A stretch of 39,441 nucleotides of DNA from an uncultured Collinsella sp. GTDB taxonomy: Bacteria > Actinomycetota > Coriobacteriia > Coriobacteriales > Coriobacteriaceae. The notes beneath the pieces are model-generated. The model was not told where the DNA came from and did no database searches. It saw only the letters and a program-made list of their open reading frames with translations. This document shows positions 9,301 to 15,882 of the stretch, one piece after another; position 1 is the stretch's first letter, and every line of letters starts with the position of its first letter. A program made the position numbers and the translations under genes. Location of the stretch: assembly GCA_958453935.1 (NCBI GenBank), contig CAUDZT010000012.1, positions 1-39,441 of the forward strand. The letters are read 5' to 3'.

Positions 9301-11143
9301 ACGTGACGTCCGCGCCGTCAACGATTACAACGCCTCCAGTATTGTTGCTCTTTGCCACCCAGCCGACCAGGCCTCCTGCCAGTCGCGGTGCGACGCTGCA
9401 TGTAGTATCAACCGAACATCGGTTGCCCGCGGCATCCGTCTTTATATGAAGGGTGTTGTTCGACTTCTCTGTGTTGGTCACATCCTGAACTCTACCGACC
9501 AGACCGCCATAGATGGAGCTGGAGCCCGTCACCAGTTTGCTAGTATACGAGCCACCTGATATTGCGACATCGCCGTTCGTTGTGTCCAGGAGACCGAACA
9601 CGCCGCCCGCGCCCGTGTCCCCACTTTGGCCAAGATTCACGCCCTCGCCCGTATCGATTTGGTCGTTGTTGGCAAACTCGACCGGGCCGGCAAAACTAAC
9701 GTCGCCGATGAAGCCGCCGGAACTTTTGCTGTTCTTATCGCCGACGTTGGCGGGACAGGTGAACTTCTTGTTGTTCGCGCCCAGCGCGAGCTTGGTCGCC
9801 TTACCGATGAAGCCGCCGCTGGCGGTGGTACCTTTGGCGGTGAGCATGTGCAGGTCGAGAGCCTCCGTGACATTGACTGTGGCGCCCGTGCTCGAACCGA
9901 CGAGGCCTACGACGCCACCGGCGGAACCGCTTTCAGACTGAACGGTAGTGATGGGAACGTTAGCCAGAGTGCCAACGCTCAGAGTCGCGCCATCCTCGAC
10001 CGTGCCTACGAGCAGACCGGCATTACCGGAGCTCGTCTTGACGACACCGCCCGCGGCAAGGCTATCGGGAAACTTAACAGACCCCACCGTAAAGGTTCCG
10101 CTCTTGACTGTATTCGCTAAAAGACCGATGTTTCCCGCTGCATTTACGTTGAGCTTCTCGAGAGAACCGGCAGGGCCATAGGTGACCTCTGTAGTAAGGT
10201 CACCCATCGCCTCACCCAAAAGGGGCGCCGTCAGAGCGGAAGTCGTATCCGTCCCGTCGGTGCCTACGGGATTCGCGATGTTGACCACAGCGTTGAGCGT
10301 CTTGCCCCCACCGCTGACCTTCGAAGCGATCATCGGCGCGCTATAGGTAGTTGCGCCTACCCACTTTATCTTGACTGTATTGTTTTGGTCAGTCAGCTTG
10401 AGGTTATTAAAAACCGTCCGGTTAGTCGTAAGCTCAACAGGGCTATCAACGCCATTCAGAGACCTATAGATTCTGCCTTCAAACGGATGCTCATCACTGC
10501 CAAGGCCCTGGAAAGACATGCCGTTCTTAGCCGACTCGGTGAGCTTCGCATCGCCCGTGATGATAACCTTGATCTGCGCATCATAGTAAAGCGAAGCGTC
10601 GGCGTTAGACAGGACGGCGAACGCCTCCGACGACTTGACATCAAGGCTTCGGATTCCGCTCCTGTCGTCTTTGCGTACGATGTTTTCCGCGCCGTTCGCC
10701 TCGAGCAGCTCGACGAGCTTATTCAAATCCGTGATTGTCGCACCCGCCTGGGCCTCAGCGTCCTCCGAAGTCGCATCATCGGAATCTTGCTCGGCGTCGT
10801 CAGCGGCGGCATCGTCAGTGGCATCGTCGCCTTCCGTCTGGTCGCCCGTGGAATCGGAACCCGTGGCGCTATCGGTGGTATCGCCTGCTGCAGCGTCATC
10901 CTTCACCGCGTCATCCCCAGCACTGTCGCTGTCGGCGCCGGTATCACTCGACCCAGACCCGATCGTGACATCGCCGTTGGTCTCGCCGCCCTCGGCAGTA
11001 TCCAACGCCTTCGCAGATGCGGTAGCAATCTCATTCGAGATGTTCTGCCAGCCTGCCGCCACAGCAGCCACCGTGGGCGAGCATGCTTGGAGCACCATGA
11101 CCACCGTCATGAACTCTGCGAATATGCGCTTTGCCGTTCTCAT
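356..11143 (-). CDS. Giant secreted GLUG-repeat surface protein (3595 aa)
   Basis: The start ATG at 11143 has an AGAGG about 9-10 nt upstream. Residues 1-30 are a signal peptide (basic MRTAKR, hydrophobic core, AxA-type end). An Asp/Ala/Ser/Thr-rich acidic linker follows at about 46-133. The body is thousands of residues of Gly-rich beta-type repeats. About 25 short motifs such as GGLVGRV, GGFIGK, GGVVGS and NVGGLLG resemble the GLUG motif of bacterial adhesins and suggest a right-handed beta-helix. Supermodule starts recur: FQGLGSDEHPFEG near residue 210, FQGLGNQSNPFRG about halfway, and GTYGDPYAITKASEL. The last roughly 900 residues look like Ig-like or linker domains. There is no LPXTG motif, no C-terminal membrane segment and no recognised wall-binding repeat, so surface attachment is unexplained. 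It is the last gene of an operon with three small membrane proteins. The role is probably adhesion or matrix; this is inferred from the motif, not from a recognised homologue. Confidence 0.9.
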   Translation of the reverse strand: MRTAKRIFAEFMTVVMVLQACSPTVAAVAAGWQNISNEIATASAKALDTAEGGETNGDVTIGSGSSDTGADSDSAGDDAVKDDAAAGDTTDSATGSDSTGDQTEGDDATDDAAADDAEQDSDDATSEDAEAQAGATITDLNKLVELLEANGAENIVRKDDRSGIRSLDVKSSEAFAVLSNADASLYYDAQIKVIITGDAKLTESAKNGMSFQGLGSDEHPFEGRIYRSLNGVDSPVELTTNRTVFNNLKLTDQNNTVKIKWVGATTYSAPMIASKVSGGGKTLNAVVNIANPVGTDGTDTTSALTAPLLGEAMGDLTTEVTYGPAGSLEKLNVNAAGNIGLLANTVKSGTFTVGSVKFPDSLAAGGVVKTSSGNAGLLVGTVEDGATLSVGTLANVPITTVQSESGSAGGVVGLVGSSTGATVNVTEALDLHMLTAKGTTASGGFIGKATKLALGANNKKFTCPANVGDKNSKSSGGFIGDVSFAGPVEFANNDQIDTGEGVNLGQSGDTGAGGVFGLLDTTNGDVAISGGSYTSKLVTGSSSIYGGLVGRVQDVTNTEKSNNTLHIKTDAAGNRCSVDTTCSVAPRLAGGLVGWVAKSNNTGGVVIVDGADVTCHSPKANGKNCGFGGVVGALDSGYSVGGRSRFGILDCGDVHVKTDKNESIACGAGIVGSAWNGVLRLRGTTDLSDCKLEANGNTSQILRSLDGCAPLVFALGSGSDTETTNDNYWLYKRPAAAKIDDLTYNQVIRLTGEEGKLSKDLIKLDESTFYQPLCNLSGAPDAGSSAGYSWGKQLRSQHGDGKSGTYLINDADTFACIAMTVQTNGYFGGVFGIGTANITSWYGNSGNTISITSDIDLRGTGLEGLACDGSGQVNAFVGAVEGNHHTVTLAIGEPYGTRDNKPIAPDDTTPGNGKIYRHSRLGLFAAIGGGATVNNLTVDGVMKFDNGLGVDAGSLAATITGEATLNGVTCKPKITCDDTFGNDVNIGGIAGSVRGGGTVTFGSSNTGGSTKAQATVKTGATLNGNTCIGGAIGYVADVVAIVNVTSLEVGDATTSENAITAGDSASNKKSQVGGFIGCIAQGTQEKHVNITGLSFDSFSMTVGKNGDAKNGAGGLLGYSWGNTVVTIGDSSKNTSDSTYALKTNSASITANSSGELGGLVYAASGHWVINNYAIDLSGATINAKSATTLGLLVGRGSKVASGVYGSESYTGLYLEDRAFWGTAYKVSGIKITAPDITTFDEWVGNGVKPGSKLMDGEWNTVVSLHTKDDVNEGKLDMSGEKGSDNSYHNRSDFGKNHNTNAWTRYYYNLDKAYAKVGNNPENNSRANFMDSPEYLLLWCAYLYAPSDIRSYIIPGNQQIFQGNNIGRNDDTRVSIDMNGYSFYPSNPASGSKVTVKNADIKFHYSKIKAEQNGNKKNSEATQHENMHCGLIRTHAGDLTVNNVTLDGTVGSLVNDAGSSSGALVCRYIYGSSTSVKQISIDNLTLDGLTVDGVTDKTDYAPLLINEMQTYVNLNATNISTNGYGGDTKAATSLFGRLGVGSTADQVTATFSAISLPSATDNAMFTRASLLESFGYGEGKTGSAVYTFMKDDQTNEKVTFGSEIDSKGEYSGKQLWYYDESTYGTPAGLVTVDNKEANADTPQFGGYLPYVKKGNVNENKVQYHEIKVNQRVPKLTTGCGTYGDPYAITKASELNTVAEYINTQNAIDGWEVTIAANQEELCQRRSSSENTENEVTYIYKQANKTWERKTEDNTTDSGDSLDDATMHRYLQSAYYSIEPVDSEGNRTDTLVLDTTAFQGLGNQSNPFRGVVVGNLRDGGLATIKIDKPEGASALSGLIPYSYGSVVSNLNIEYSGTATSIAYKSKDTSGVPGAFFGGVIGCIMGGDNIIDGVSVNADAGFSVAGTAGDNGSAHLVPVGGYVGAVAGGGVIFRNSSRSDGALNAWHSAGASLYDNPYVGRVIDGYAFSELTDGKSLDNTDRNYKVNNLDTSKTGCIKTDATQGRYRGDDANSSAITTTVNDSQGLLVLSAIISSGAAGGSANTNTTNDAYGTYAGSRAYMGGNNAKGVYQFGNKQYGKVRNASYTHVGRPASAAEDFANAISDDMKSPGIQLEGNALGYAGDGSGVNSPYLVKKYATWQTGNICAAQVSGMDLQFKAGETYDMTTYGTGYTGLSGRYYSNACASGKGADRDRIVPLVACINGNGATIKVGSKEASKVYGVTEYADDNYKLTGVGALFGTVTYTLTNVLDSIGTPATDGAAATGNGGYTVQNLKFDDCNISLTYINAAGAPSGAGNEQVGVGLLAGTTANASSLADYGKYAGITMDNCRVNGPNNVGGLLGASGYGSRRTDKDATLLVNRNDESQATTRYSPVKLYDCSYSNMDISGVQNVGGFVGKLNKNSAGGVWTKTNMSIAKNSTIMSTASNARTGGVVGLAGGGFLVNTDDAGTPSQGAGKAEISNVTLQPAASSATEGTGGLIGRSENGIVSVYNLCIQGDVQSKTVFGVRGSNNLKYVAGAVGEAASGGAFKFDSCVIKDIYLGARECSAGLIGDLKGGCALEVKNSTITGLVVDGSYSGGVVGSIGNTANSVTLLNSTIGENNFTGNKNAAWNSSLGSCSGGVSGDGRGSFRLVNVLMDRNIFGAQTSQGYLFGNSSSADLVNVFVAGIAIRPNSASESLRLMRNSSGTDDLKKVNKKSYIAFAAYEDKLSDAKGATLYGNDAANGNVTAAVSPYVTTSPTSGLAVRASDADTAGRYLFGDGMNVGLATAIQNPSSPGVANRYTYTNIGGINDDGAYQNTSSYNAKSVASMFNANNDASDSKVATDFPVLVISGTDNTTVKSYLNIITNGGFSDACRLNNENGTNPHVTAKAEVFQLKNGVFVKDDGASSNPTLRVVNNGKKNMSFSPSSDWDNGKGRFTLLTVTFTEAGQSYNVQVPIIVKRKLEIDFTATYDYGTKFKESDYANLGRDAHVLTSFGEPMTGLLTWTYNSANGTEVDFGWDSYMAAGGSMKGLGKSILFNGADGRLPQGTQLTLVDANVDGKAGGREYHYTVGEGGATSVSLSGDAGFEDSAGNPYQERWLSEILGVLATKDGAGTWTECDNEAEATAKAKFDGKWTLFKVAGADVPSNKRYTLEVPKDDGKERRASESVYLVVNVPKSGDGGTQASINGFTASSIDSNSSGARISWNLHHVLRTGGEDNQNSTASTYSILSNYEQSVVDNKNAARISVSKSEDGAACVLSLDVKDTVTFSPSQYYTESDHLFYQLDTSLCRYGANNNLMGVSSFPSGTSAIAKFYVAIGDQNYSWNGKDWEICDASTPAFTQIVTDTGDDSLRLTLDHDLAGIRKRATGGSFTVRTVVEEIRLTPDGCNKVISLSKRSGEDACTKMSYTAKLSTRKSGLDTSSLAVTTRGKVGYYRMNKGGATITLSAPDKSQLGINVDDLRPIANGTIGLGATYELGGLNAAAETIKNADSVVYTLTLQRRVVNKGSYENVTGNISEYVTVTESKLATVNAAGSAITFTDSTKENGKFRTQNGDTTFNLPFTVKVNTQAEQRNQFYANYRLVMTASLVTGSTASATPQSPDYVTYTLTRVNLNGIDH

Positions 11144-11182
11144 CGATTCCGTACCTCTTATCCTAAAACTCCGCTTCCAGAG

Positions 11183-12127
11183 TTATCGAGTCTCCGTTGT
11201 GCCCGTCAGAGTAGTTCCGTTCACGCTAATGTCCAGGTCGCCCCAGCCACCGGGCGTTTTGCCGTCCGCTCGGTAAAAGTTGACGACCATCGAACCCGGC
11301 TCCATGGTGAACGTAGCCTTGCGAGCTGCAGCATCCACCGTCGCGCCATGGTTGATCTCAAAGAACGGGTCTATCTCCACGTTCTCCCCCCACGCGAGCG
11401 TGACGTTTGCCGGTGCGCCCGTAACCGTCACGCGGTAGTTGTACGCAGCGTAATCAGCAAACTTGCCAGCCTCATCGACCAGCGCGCCCTCAACCGCAGC
11501 GGTCTTGACCTCGGCCCTCTTTGACGGCACGACTTTCGCCGCCAGACAGGCTAGCTCGGTGCCGGGGCTCTTCTCCGATACGACCGTGGCCTTAATCACA
11601 AAGTATGCTTGTCCCAACTTAGCCTCGGGGAAGGTCACGGTGTAGTCGTTCTTGGTAGGTTGATTCTCCGGAAGCGTGACGCTGCTACCGGGCTGGGGCG
11701 CATAGCTCCACGTGGCGCCATCGAGCCCGTGCCCCTCGACCGTCAAGGTGTATGTCACATTTTTGTCGTTGCAGAAGTTGCTGTTGCCCAGCAAGTAGTT
11801 GTAGATGCTAAAGGTAAAGTTGCATTGCCCGTTGCTGGGATACACCGTAATGGAGCGCTGGGCATGGGCGAGTTCGTCGTTGCTAGGCGCACTCATATAG
11901 CCCGTGAGCAAATCGCTCGCAAACAGGCTCTGCGCGGTGCCCGTTGCGGCGACGGACTTTAGAAATCCGTTGGCGGTGTAAGCGGAATAGGTAAAGTAGC
12001 CACCCGTCACGAGCGCCACGGCGCAAATAAGTGCGATTGCCGCCACAACCAGCTTGTTCTTGACTAGGCTCTTGCTTTTTGCCAGCTGCTCGCGCTCGGC
12101 ATCCTGCTGCTTCTCTCGCTTCTCCAT
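11183..12127 (-). CDS. Membrane-anchored extracellular protein, TasA/pilin-like (314 aa)
   Basis: A charged cytoplasmic N-terminus (residues 1-24, rich in K/E/Q) is followed by one membrane segment at about 25-48. A roughly 260-residue extracellular domain with beta-type composition follows and ends in a short domain around VNGTTLTG. After the membrane segment come YTANGFLKSVAATG and then the mature domain, a layout seen in SipW-processed TasA/camelysin-like and other small matrix proteins. I do not recognise the exact family. It ends 39 nt before the giant surface-protein gene and starts 14 nt after the 279-aa gene, so it is clearly co-transcribed. It could help display or anchor the giant protein. 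No signal peptidase gene is in the window. Confidence 0.75.
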   Translation of the reverse strand: MEKREKQQDAEREQLAKSKSLVKNKLVVAAIALICAVALVTGGYFTYSAYTANGFLKSVAATGTAQSLFASDLLTGYMSAPSNDELAHAQRSITVYPSNGQCNFTFSIYNYLLGNSNFCNDKNVTYTLTVEGHGLDGATWSYAPQPGSSVTLPENQPTKNDYTVTFPEAKLGQAYFVIKATVVSEKSPGTELACLAAKVVPSKRAEVKTAAVEGALVDEAGKFADYAAYNYRVTVTGAPANVTLAWGENVEIDPFFEINHGATVDAAARKATFTMEPGSMVVNFYRADGKTPGGWGDLDISVNGTTLTGTTETR

Positions 12128-12141
12128 GTGCGCCCCCTCTC

Positions 12142-12981
12142 CTACTTACCGCTCGTGTTGCGCGCGATCAGGTAGATCACGTCGGTCTCTTTGGTGCTCT
12201 CGTCCCACGAAAGCTTGATGATAAAGTTGAGCGTGTCATTGCCAATCGAGTTGTCGAGTGTCTTAGCGTTGAGGTCGCCTTTGTTGAACACCTTGAAACG
12301 GTAGAGTGGACGCGCGTTGCGTTGGACGTTTTGGTACTCCTTGAATGTAGGGTCGCTTGCGCCCTCGCCCGGCTCGGTAGCCAGGCCATCGTTCGCCTTG
12401 TTGATATATTCGAAGCTTGTCAGCAAGTTCTCCCCGGTTGCTTTCCAGCTATAAGATTTGCCGCCTGCGGTACCGCTCACGTCGGGCGTCTGGAGCGCAG
12501 ACGTGTTCTCGGCTTTATACAGCTCGATAGTGAGACCCGTAATGTTGGTCGTATTCGCAAGCTGCAGCTCAAACCCGTCGCCGCCCGTCTGCACGCAAAA
12601 CGGGCGCTTGAGCGTCACCGTGCTGCCAGTCTTGGTATCGCCGTATTCGGGGTTGTAGCTCAGGTCGATCTGCTCTGTTGCCGTAGCGTTGGGGCCCAGC
12701 ACCTTGAGCTCTGCCGGCTCCTTGATCTTGCCGACGGTGGAGCCGCGATTGGCATCGACAAACCATCCGAGCGTCAATCCCAGCAACACAAGAAGCACGG
12801 CCACCAGACCCATGATGGCCAGGGATTCGCGACGGTGGTCGCTCACCCAAGCCTTGATGCGCTCGATGCGGCCAGCCGGACGCGCTTCGCCGTGCGAGCC
12901 GAACCCGTTGCCGCCGGGGTTTGCCGCTCCTTCGTTGTGTTTGATATCGCCCTGCTCGCGGGCATTAAGCTGCTCGTCCAT
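12142..12981 (-). CDS. Membrane-anchored extracellular protein (279 aa)
   Basis: The N-terminal 50 residues are hydrophilic and Gly/Asn-rich, followed by a membrane segment at about 53-75. The segment ends in GWFVDANRGSTVG, similar to AWFAANNRVSATG in the upstream gene. A roughly 200-residue extracellular domain follows. The start codon directly abuts the stop codon of the upstream gene (TAA then ATG), indicating translational coupling. The shared W-F-x-x-N-x-x-x-x-x-G element after the membrane helix suggests that this protein and the 401-frame protein are paralogues, perhaps structural subunits of a surface fibre. The family is not identified; the structural role is inferred. Confidence 0.75.
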   Translation of the reverse strand: MDEQLNAREQGDIKHNEGAANPGGNGFGSHGEARPAGRIERIKAWVSDHRRESLAIMGLVAVLLVLLGLTLGWFVDANRGSTVGKIKEPAELKVLGPNATATEQIDLSYNPEYGDTKTGSTVTLKRPFCVQTGGDGFELQLANTTNITGLTIELYKAENTSALQTPDVSGTAGGKSYSWKATGENLLTSFEYINKANDGLATEPGEGASDPTFKEYQNVQRNARPLYRFKVFNKGDLNAKTLDNSIGNDTLNFIIKLSWDESTKETDVIYLIARNTSGK

Positions 12982-14037
12982 TTATTTATCCGCTTCCTTG
13001 GCGGTGAAGCGCACGCGAATGTACTTGACGTTCTTGCCGATAATCTCGTCGGCGTTGTTGTAGTAGCTGGCGCAGGTTTCCACATCCGCAGAGGACATGC
13101 CGGCCTTGACAGGCGGAATCTCGCTGGGCGCCTGACCTGGCACGCTCGTGCTATCGGCGCGGAAATAGCGCGCGTGGTTATTGTTGATGTCGCCGACGAG
13201 GGCTGCGTATCCCGCGGCGGGGTCCGTGCTCGCAAAAAGGTTGCCACCGTAGCCGGCGTTGCCCGTGCGAACGTAGCTCTTAAACTGCTCCGGCCAAATC
13301 CAGTAGAGGGTTTTGGGTACGGTTTTGGTCGTGCTATTTGAGTCCGCAGGGCAAAAGTCCGACGCCGGAATGGTAAAGCTCTGCGTGATGACGGTAACGC
13401 TGGCTCCGTCCTGGGTCACCGTGGTTGTCGTGGGGACCAGCGGATTGGAGTAAAAGCCAGAGGTGTCTTTGCCCTGAAAAACCAGGATATGACCGCGCAC
13501 CAAATCTTTAAGCGAGTTGATGATCTCTTCGTTTTTCGATGCATCCGCAGCGGAGCCCATGCCGACAGCACTCGTCTGGACGGAAATCTCCCAGGTCATC
13601 TCCACCGTGATATCGTGCAGGTCGTTGCAGAGCGGCTTGACGTTGAGCTGGAGCTGACCAGCCGACCCCGGAGAGAGACTGCCATCGGCACTCATGTTAT
13701 TGAGGTTGAAAAGATTGTTCACGGCAAGGCTTGTACTGTCCGACGCGTAGTTGTCCTGGGCGTCGTACTTGCCCGCCGTGCCGCCCTGCGTTCCCGAGAG
13801 CACAAACCGCGGACCCTTCGCCCCGATCGTGCTCCCCGTGGCGCTCACTCGGTTATTCGCGGCAAACCAGGCCAGGCATGCAAAGATGGCAACGATGGCG
13901 GCCAGCACAAACAGACCGCTCACCAGGAAATCCTTCCAGAAATCCTTGAGGGTCCGCGCGTGCTCGTCGGCAGCTTGGCGGTACTCGGCCGCCGTCTTGT
14001 GCTGCTGGAGCTCGCTATGTCGGTCCATGCCACTCAT
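12982..14037 (-). CDS. Membrane-anchored extracellular protein, first gene of surface operon
   Basis: The protein has a charged N-terminus (MSGMDRHSELQQHKTAAEYR), a membrane helix at about residues 37-58 and then WFAANNRVSATG. An extracellular domain of roughly 290 residues follows, with beta-strand-like Thr/Val-rich stretches. The start is uncertain. The frame stays open up to 14187. ATG at 14070 has a purine-rich GGAAAGG directly abutting it, which is too close to serve as a ribosome site. ATG codons at 14037 and 14028 give a more natural cytoplasmic tail. It leads the four-gene operon; the promoter should lie between about 14040 and 14215, but I see no convincing -35/-10 pair. It is probably a paralogue of the following gene. 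Confidence 0.7.
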   Translation of the reverse strand: MSGMDRHSELQQHKTAAEYRQAADEHARTLKDFWKDFLVSGLFVLAAIVAIFACLAWFAANNRVSATGSTIGAKGPRFVLSGTQGGTAGKYDAQDNYASDSTSLAVNNLFNLNNMSADGSLSPGSAGQLQLNVKPLCNDLHDITVEMTWEISVQTSAVGMGSAADASKNEEIINSLKDLVRGHILVFQGKDTSGFYSNPLVPTTTTVTQDGASVTVITQSFTIPASDFCPADSNSTTKTVPKTLYWIWPEQFKSYVRTGNAGYGGNLFASTDPAAGYAALVGDINNNHARYFRADSTSVPGQAPSEIPPVKAGMSSADVETCASYYNNADEIIGKNVKYIRVRFTAKEADK

Positions 14038-14216
14038 CGCTTGCGTTTGCCCTGCTAGCGGGCGTGCCATCCTTTCCGCTTGGTCGCGATCAATCCGTTG
14101 CTCGTAGGCATAGAATTCAGGCAGAATACAACACCATACGGTAAGGTAAAAGAATAGCATTGACCTGCGGTTTGCTCCACAGCGCAAGCCTTAATGATGT
14201 CTTAAAAGTCAAACCC

Positions 14217-14281
14217 TTGGTGCAAGGGGTCAGGTTACTTCGCGCCAACATTGCGCAAAGAACCTGACCCCCTTGCACCAA
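14217..14281. repeat. Long hairpin (REP-like palindrome)
   Basis: TTGGTGCAAGGGGTCAGGTT at 14217-14236 pairs with its near-exact complement at 14261-14281, with one extra C bulged. The 24-nt interior can pair partly as well (ACTTCGCG against TTGCGCAAAG). It has no T-run on either side, so it is a poor terminator; an extragenic palindrome is more likely. It separates the DUF4143 gene from the surface operon and could also slow read-through. Confidence 0.6.
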
Positions 14282-14320
14282 TCCGTAGCACCGGGCGGAG
14301 AACACACGGCGTGCTGCCCC

Positions 14321-15625
14321 TTAACACCCCAGCGCGCGCACGGGTATCACGTAGATACCGTCCTCGACCTCGCGAGCGTACTCACCCACCCCCACAATCA
14401 CGGCCATAAACTCCGGTTCGCGTGTGCGTGAACGAGGATTTCCACAGACCTTCTTGCGAACGCGCTTGAGGCTCTCAACGCCGGCGCTCGCCTTATCTTC
14501 GCTCACCTTAATCTCAAAGGCGGCCCACCGTCCGTCGGCTAGCTGCACGATAGCATCGCACTCAAGGCCCGAATCGTCGCGATAATAGCGCACGGGCGTG
14601 CTATCCAGCAGGTCGAGCGAACGTGCGTAGACCGAAAGGTCGCGTATGACCAAATTCTCAAACACCAGACCAAATGTCTGCCAGTCGGCAAGCAGCGCCT
14701 GCAAGGACATACCTAGCAAGGCGCAAGCAAGGCTCGGATCTGCCAGATAGCGCTTGGGCTTGACGGTAAAGCGTCGTTTGTCGCGCGCGGCGGGAACCCA
14801 ACCGGGGACCTCCTCGAGAATGAACATGCCTTTGAGGGCATCCAGGTACCTGCGCACCTTGGTCTCATCGGCAAACGCTGCGGGCTCCTCCTCGGCACCG
14901 AACATATCCATAAGAATCGTTTTATACGTGGTTGCCTGTCCCAGATTGCGCGCGATCGATGCAGAGACTCGACGAGCAATATCGGGGTCGAGACCGACCG
15001 CCGGGAAGCTGCTCGAAAACGTGGTGTTGAGATATTCGCGGGCGATGAGCTGGGCGTCAGCCGAAACCATATCGATCGCCTCGGGCCAGCCGCCGCGGCA
15101 GGCGGCTTCGACAAGCCCCGGCGTATCGCCATCGCACCGGCAGGGCTCAAAACGATGCTCAAACAAGCCCGCCAGGCTCACCTTGCCGTTGGACTCACCT
15201 GTCTCGGCAAACGTCATGGGGTGCATGCGGACGCGGCCGATGCGGCCGGCTCCACTATGCGCGGGCGCTTCCGCCTTTGAGCCAAACGCAGGCGTGGCGG
15301 AGCCCGTGAGGATATAGGCGCCGCGCGTGCCCCGGGCACGGTCGACCTCGTGTCTAACGTAGTCCCAAATCTGGGGAGCGCGCTGCCACTCATCGATAAT
15401 ATGCGGACGGTCTCCCAGCAACATCATCGCCGGATCGGCACGCGCGAGGTCGAGATTCTCGTCGACATACGAGACGGACGCCCCGTGCTCGAGCGCGGCC
15501 CACGTCTTGCCGCACCACTTGGTGCCCGCAATCTCGACCGCGCCAAAGACACGAAGGTAGCGCTCGATTTGCGCATCCACGATACGTGGGATGTATCCAT
15601 CCCGATGTAGCCTCTCGCCCGCCAT
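14321..15625 (-). CDS. DUF4143-type AAA+ ATPase (434 aa)
   Basis: The N-terminal ATPase domain has a variant P-loop, GTKWCGKT (residues 34-41), and a Walker B-like HIIDEW (75-80). A sensor-like ILTGSA follows at about 105-110. The C-terminal DUF4143 region contains ECDAIV (from residue 355) and FEIKV (370-374), an E-x-D...E-x-K pattern typical of the restriction-endonuclease-like fold at the end of this family. These ATPases are common in gut anaerobes and archaea; their job is unknown, although toxin-antitoxin or DNA-associated roles have been proposed. Length is normal. ATG at 15625 has GGGGGTGG just upstream. The gene stands alone; its upstream region carries the five-copy 23-bp-period array. 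Confidence 0.85.
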   Translation of the reverse strand: MAGERLHRDGYIPRIVDAQIERYLRVFGAVEIAGTKWCGKTWAALEHGASVSYVDENLDLARADPAMMLLGDRPHIIDEWQRAPQIWDYVRHEVDRARGTRGAYILTGSATPAFGSKAEAPAHSGAGRIGRVRMHPMTFAETGESNGKVSLAGLFEHRFEPCRCDGDTPGLVEAACRGGWPEAIDMVSADAQLIAREYLNTTFSSSFPAVGLDPDIARRVSASIARNLGQATTYKTILMDMFGAEEEPAAFADETKVRRYLDALKGMFILEEVPGWVPAARDKRRFTVKPKRYLADPSLACALLGMSLQALLADWQTFGLVFENLVIRDLSVYARSLDLLDSTPVRYYRDDSGLECDAIVQLADGRWAAFEIKVSEDKASAGVESLKRVRKKVCGNPRSRTREPEFMAVIVGVGEYAREVEDGIYVIPVRALGC

Positions 15626-15684
15626 GAGCCACCCCCGCAGATTTCCGGTTCCTGCTTTCTGATTCCTCTATTCCACTGTAGCAA

Positions 15685-15788
15685 ATTCGGATTTTCAGGT
15701 GGTTGTGATTCGGATTTTCCTGTTCATATAATTCGGACTTTCATATTCTAAGGAGTCGGATTTTCTGGTGCATGAAATTCGGATTTTC
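15685..15788. repeat. Five 12-bp boxes at an exact 23-bp period
   Basis: ATTCGGATTTTC occurs at 15685, 15708, 15731 (ATTCGGACTTTC), 15754 (AGTCGGATTTTC) and 15777. The four intervening 11-bp segments are unrelated to each other. Starts are spaced 23, 23, 23 and 23 bp, about two helical turns. The array lies 60 bp upstream of the DUF4143 ATPase start and so probably overlaps its promoter. A cooperative operator array or iteron-like binding site is the most likely reading. The repeats are far shorter than CRISPR repeats. Confidence 0.8.
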
Positions 15789-15820
15789 TGAACCCCCTGG
15801 TCAGGGGCGCCCTCATTGGC

Positions 15821-15856
15821 AAAAAGGCGGGGAGCACCGATACGGCACTCCCCGCC
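15821..15856 (-). terminator. Rho-independent terminator of the flavin oxidoreductase gene
   Basis: GGCGGGGAG at 15826-15834 pairs with CTCCCCGCC at 15848-15856. On the minus strand a run of five T follows. It lies 27 bp beyond the oxidoreductase stop codon. Confidence 0.85.
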
Positions 15857-15882
15857 CACTCAATACGCGATAGCTTTCTTGC

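Noticed and set aside
10385..13341. Plus-strand open frames of 200-420 codons opposite the surface operon
   Set aside because: They are antisense to well-supported minus-strand genes with signal or membrane segments and lack family motifs and ribosome sites.
15685..15788. Mini CRISPR array
   Set aside because: Repeats are only 12 bp and fillers 11 bp, far below any CRISPR dimension.
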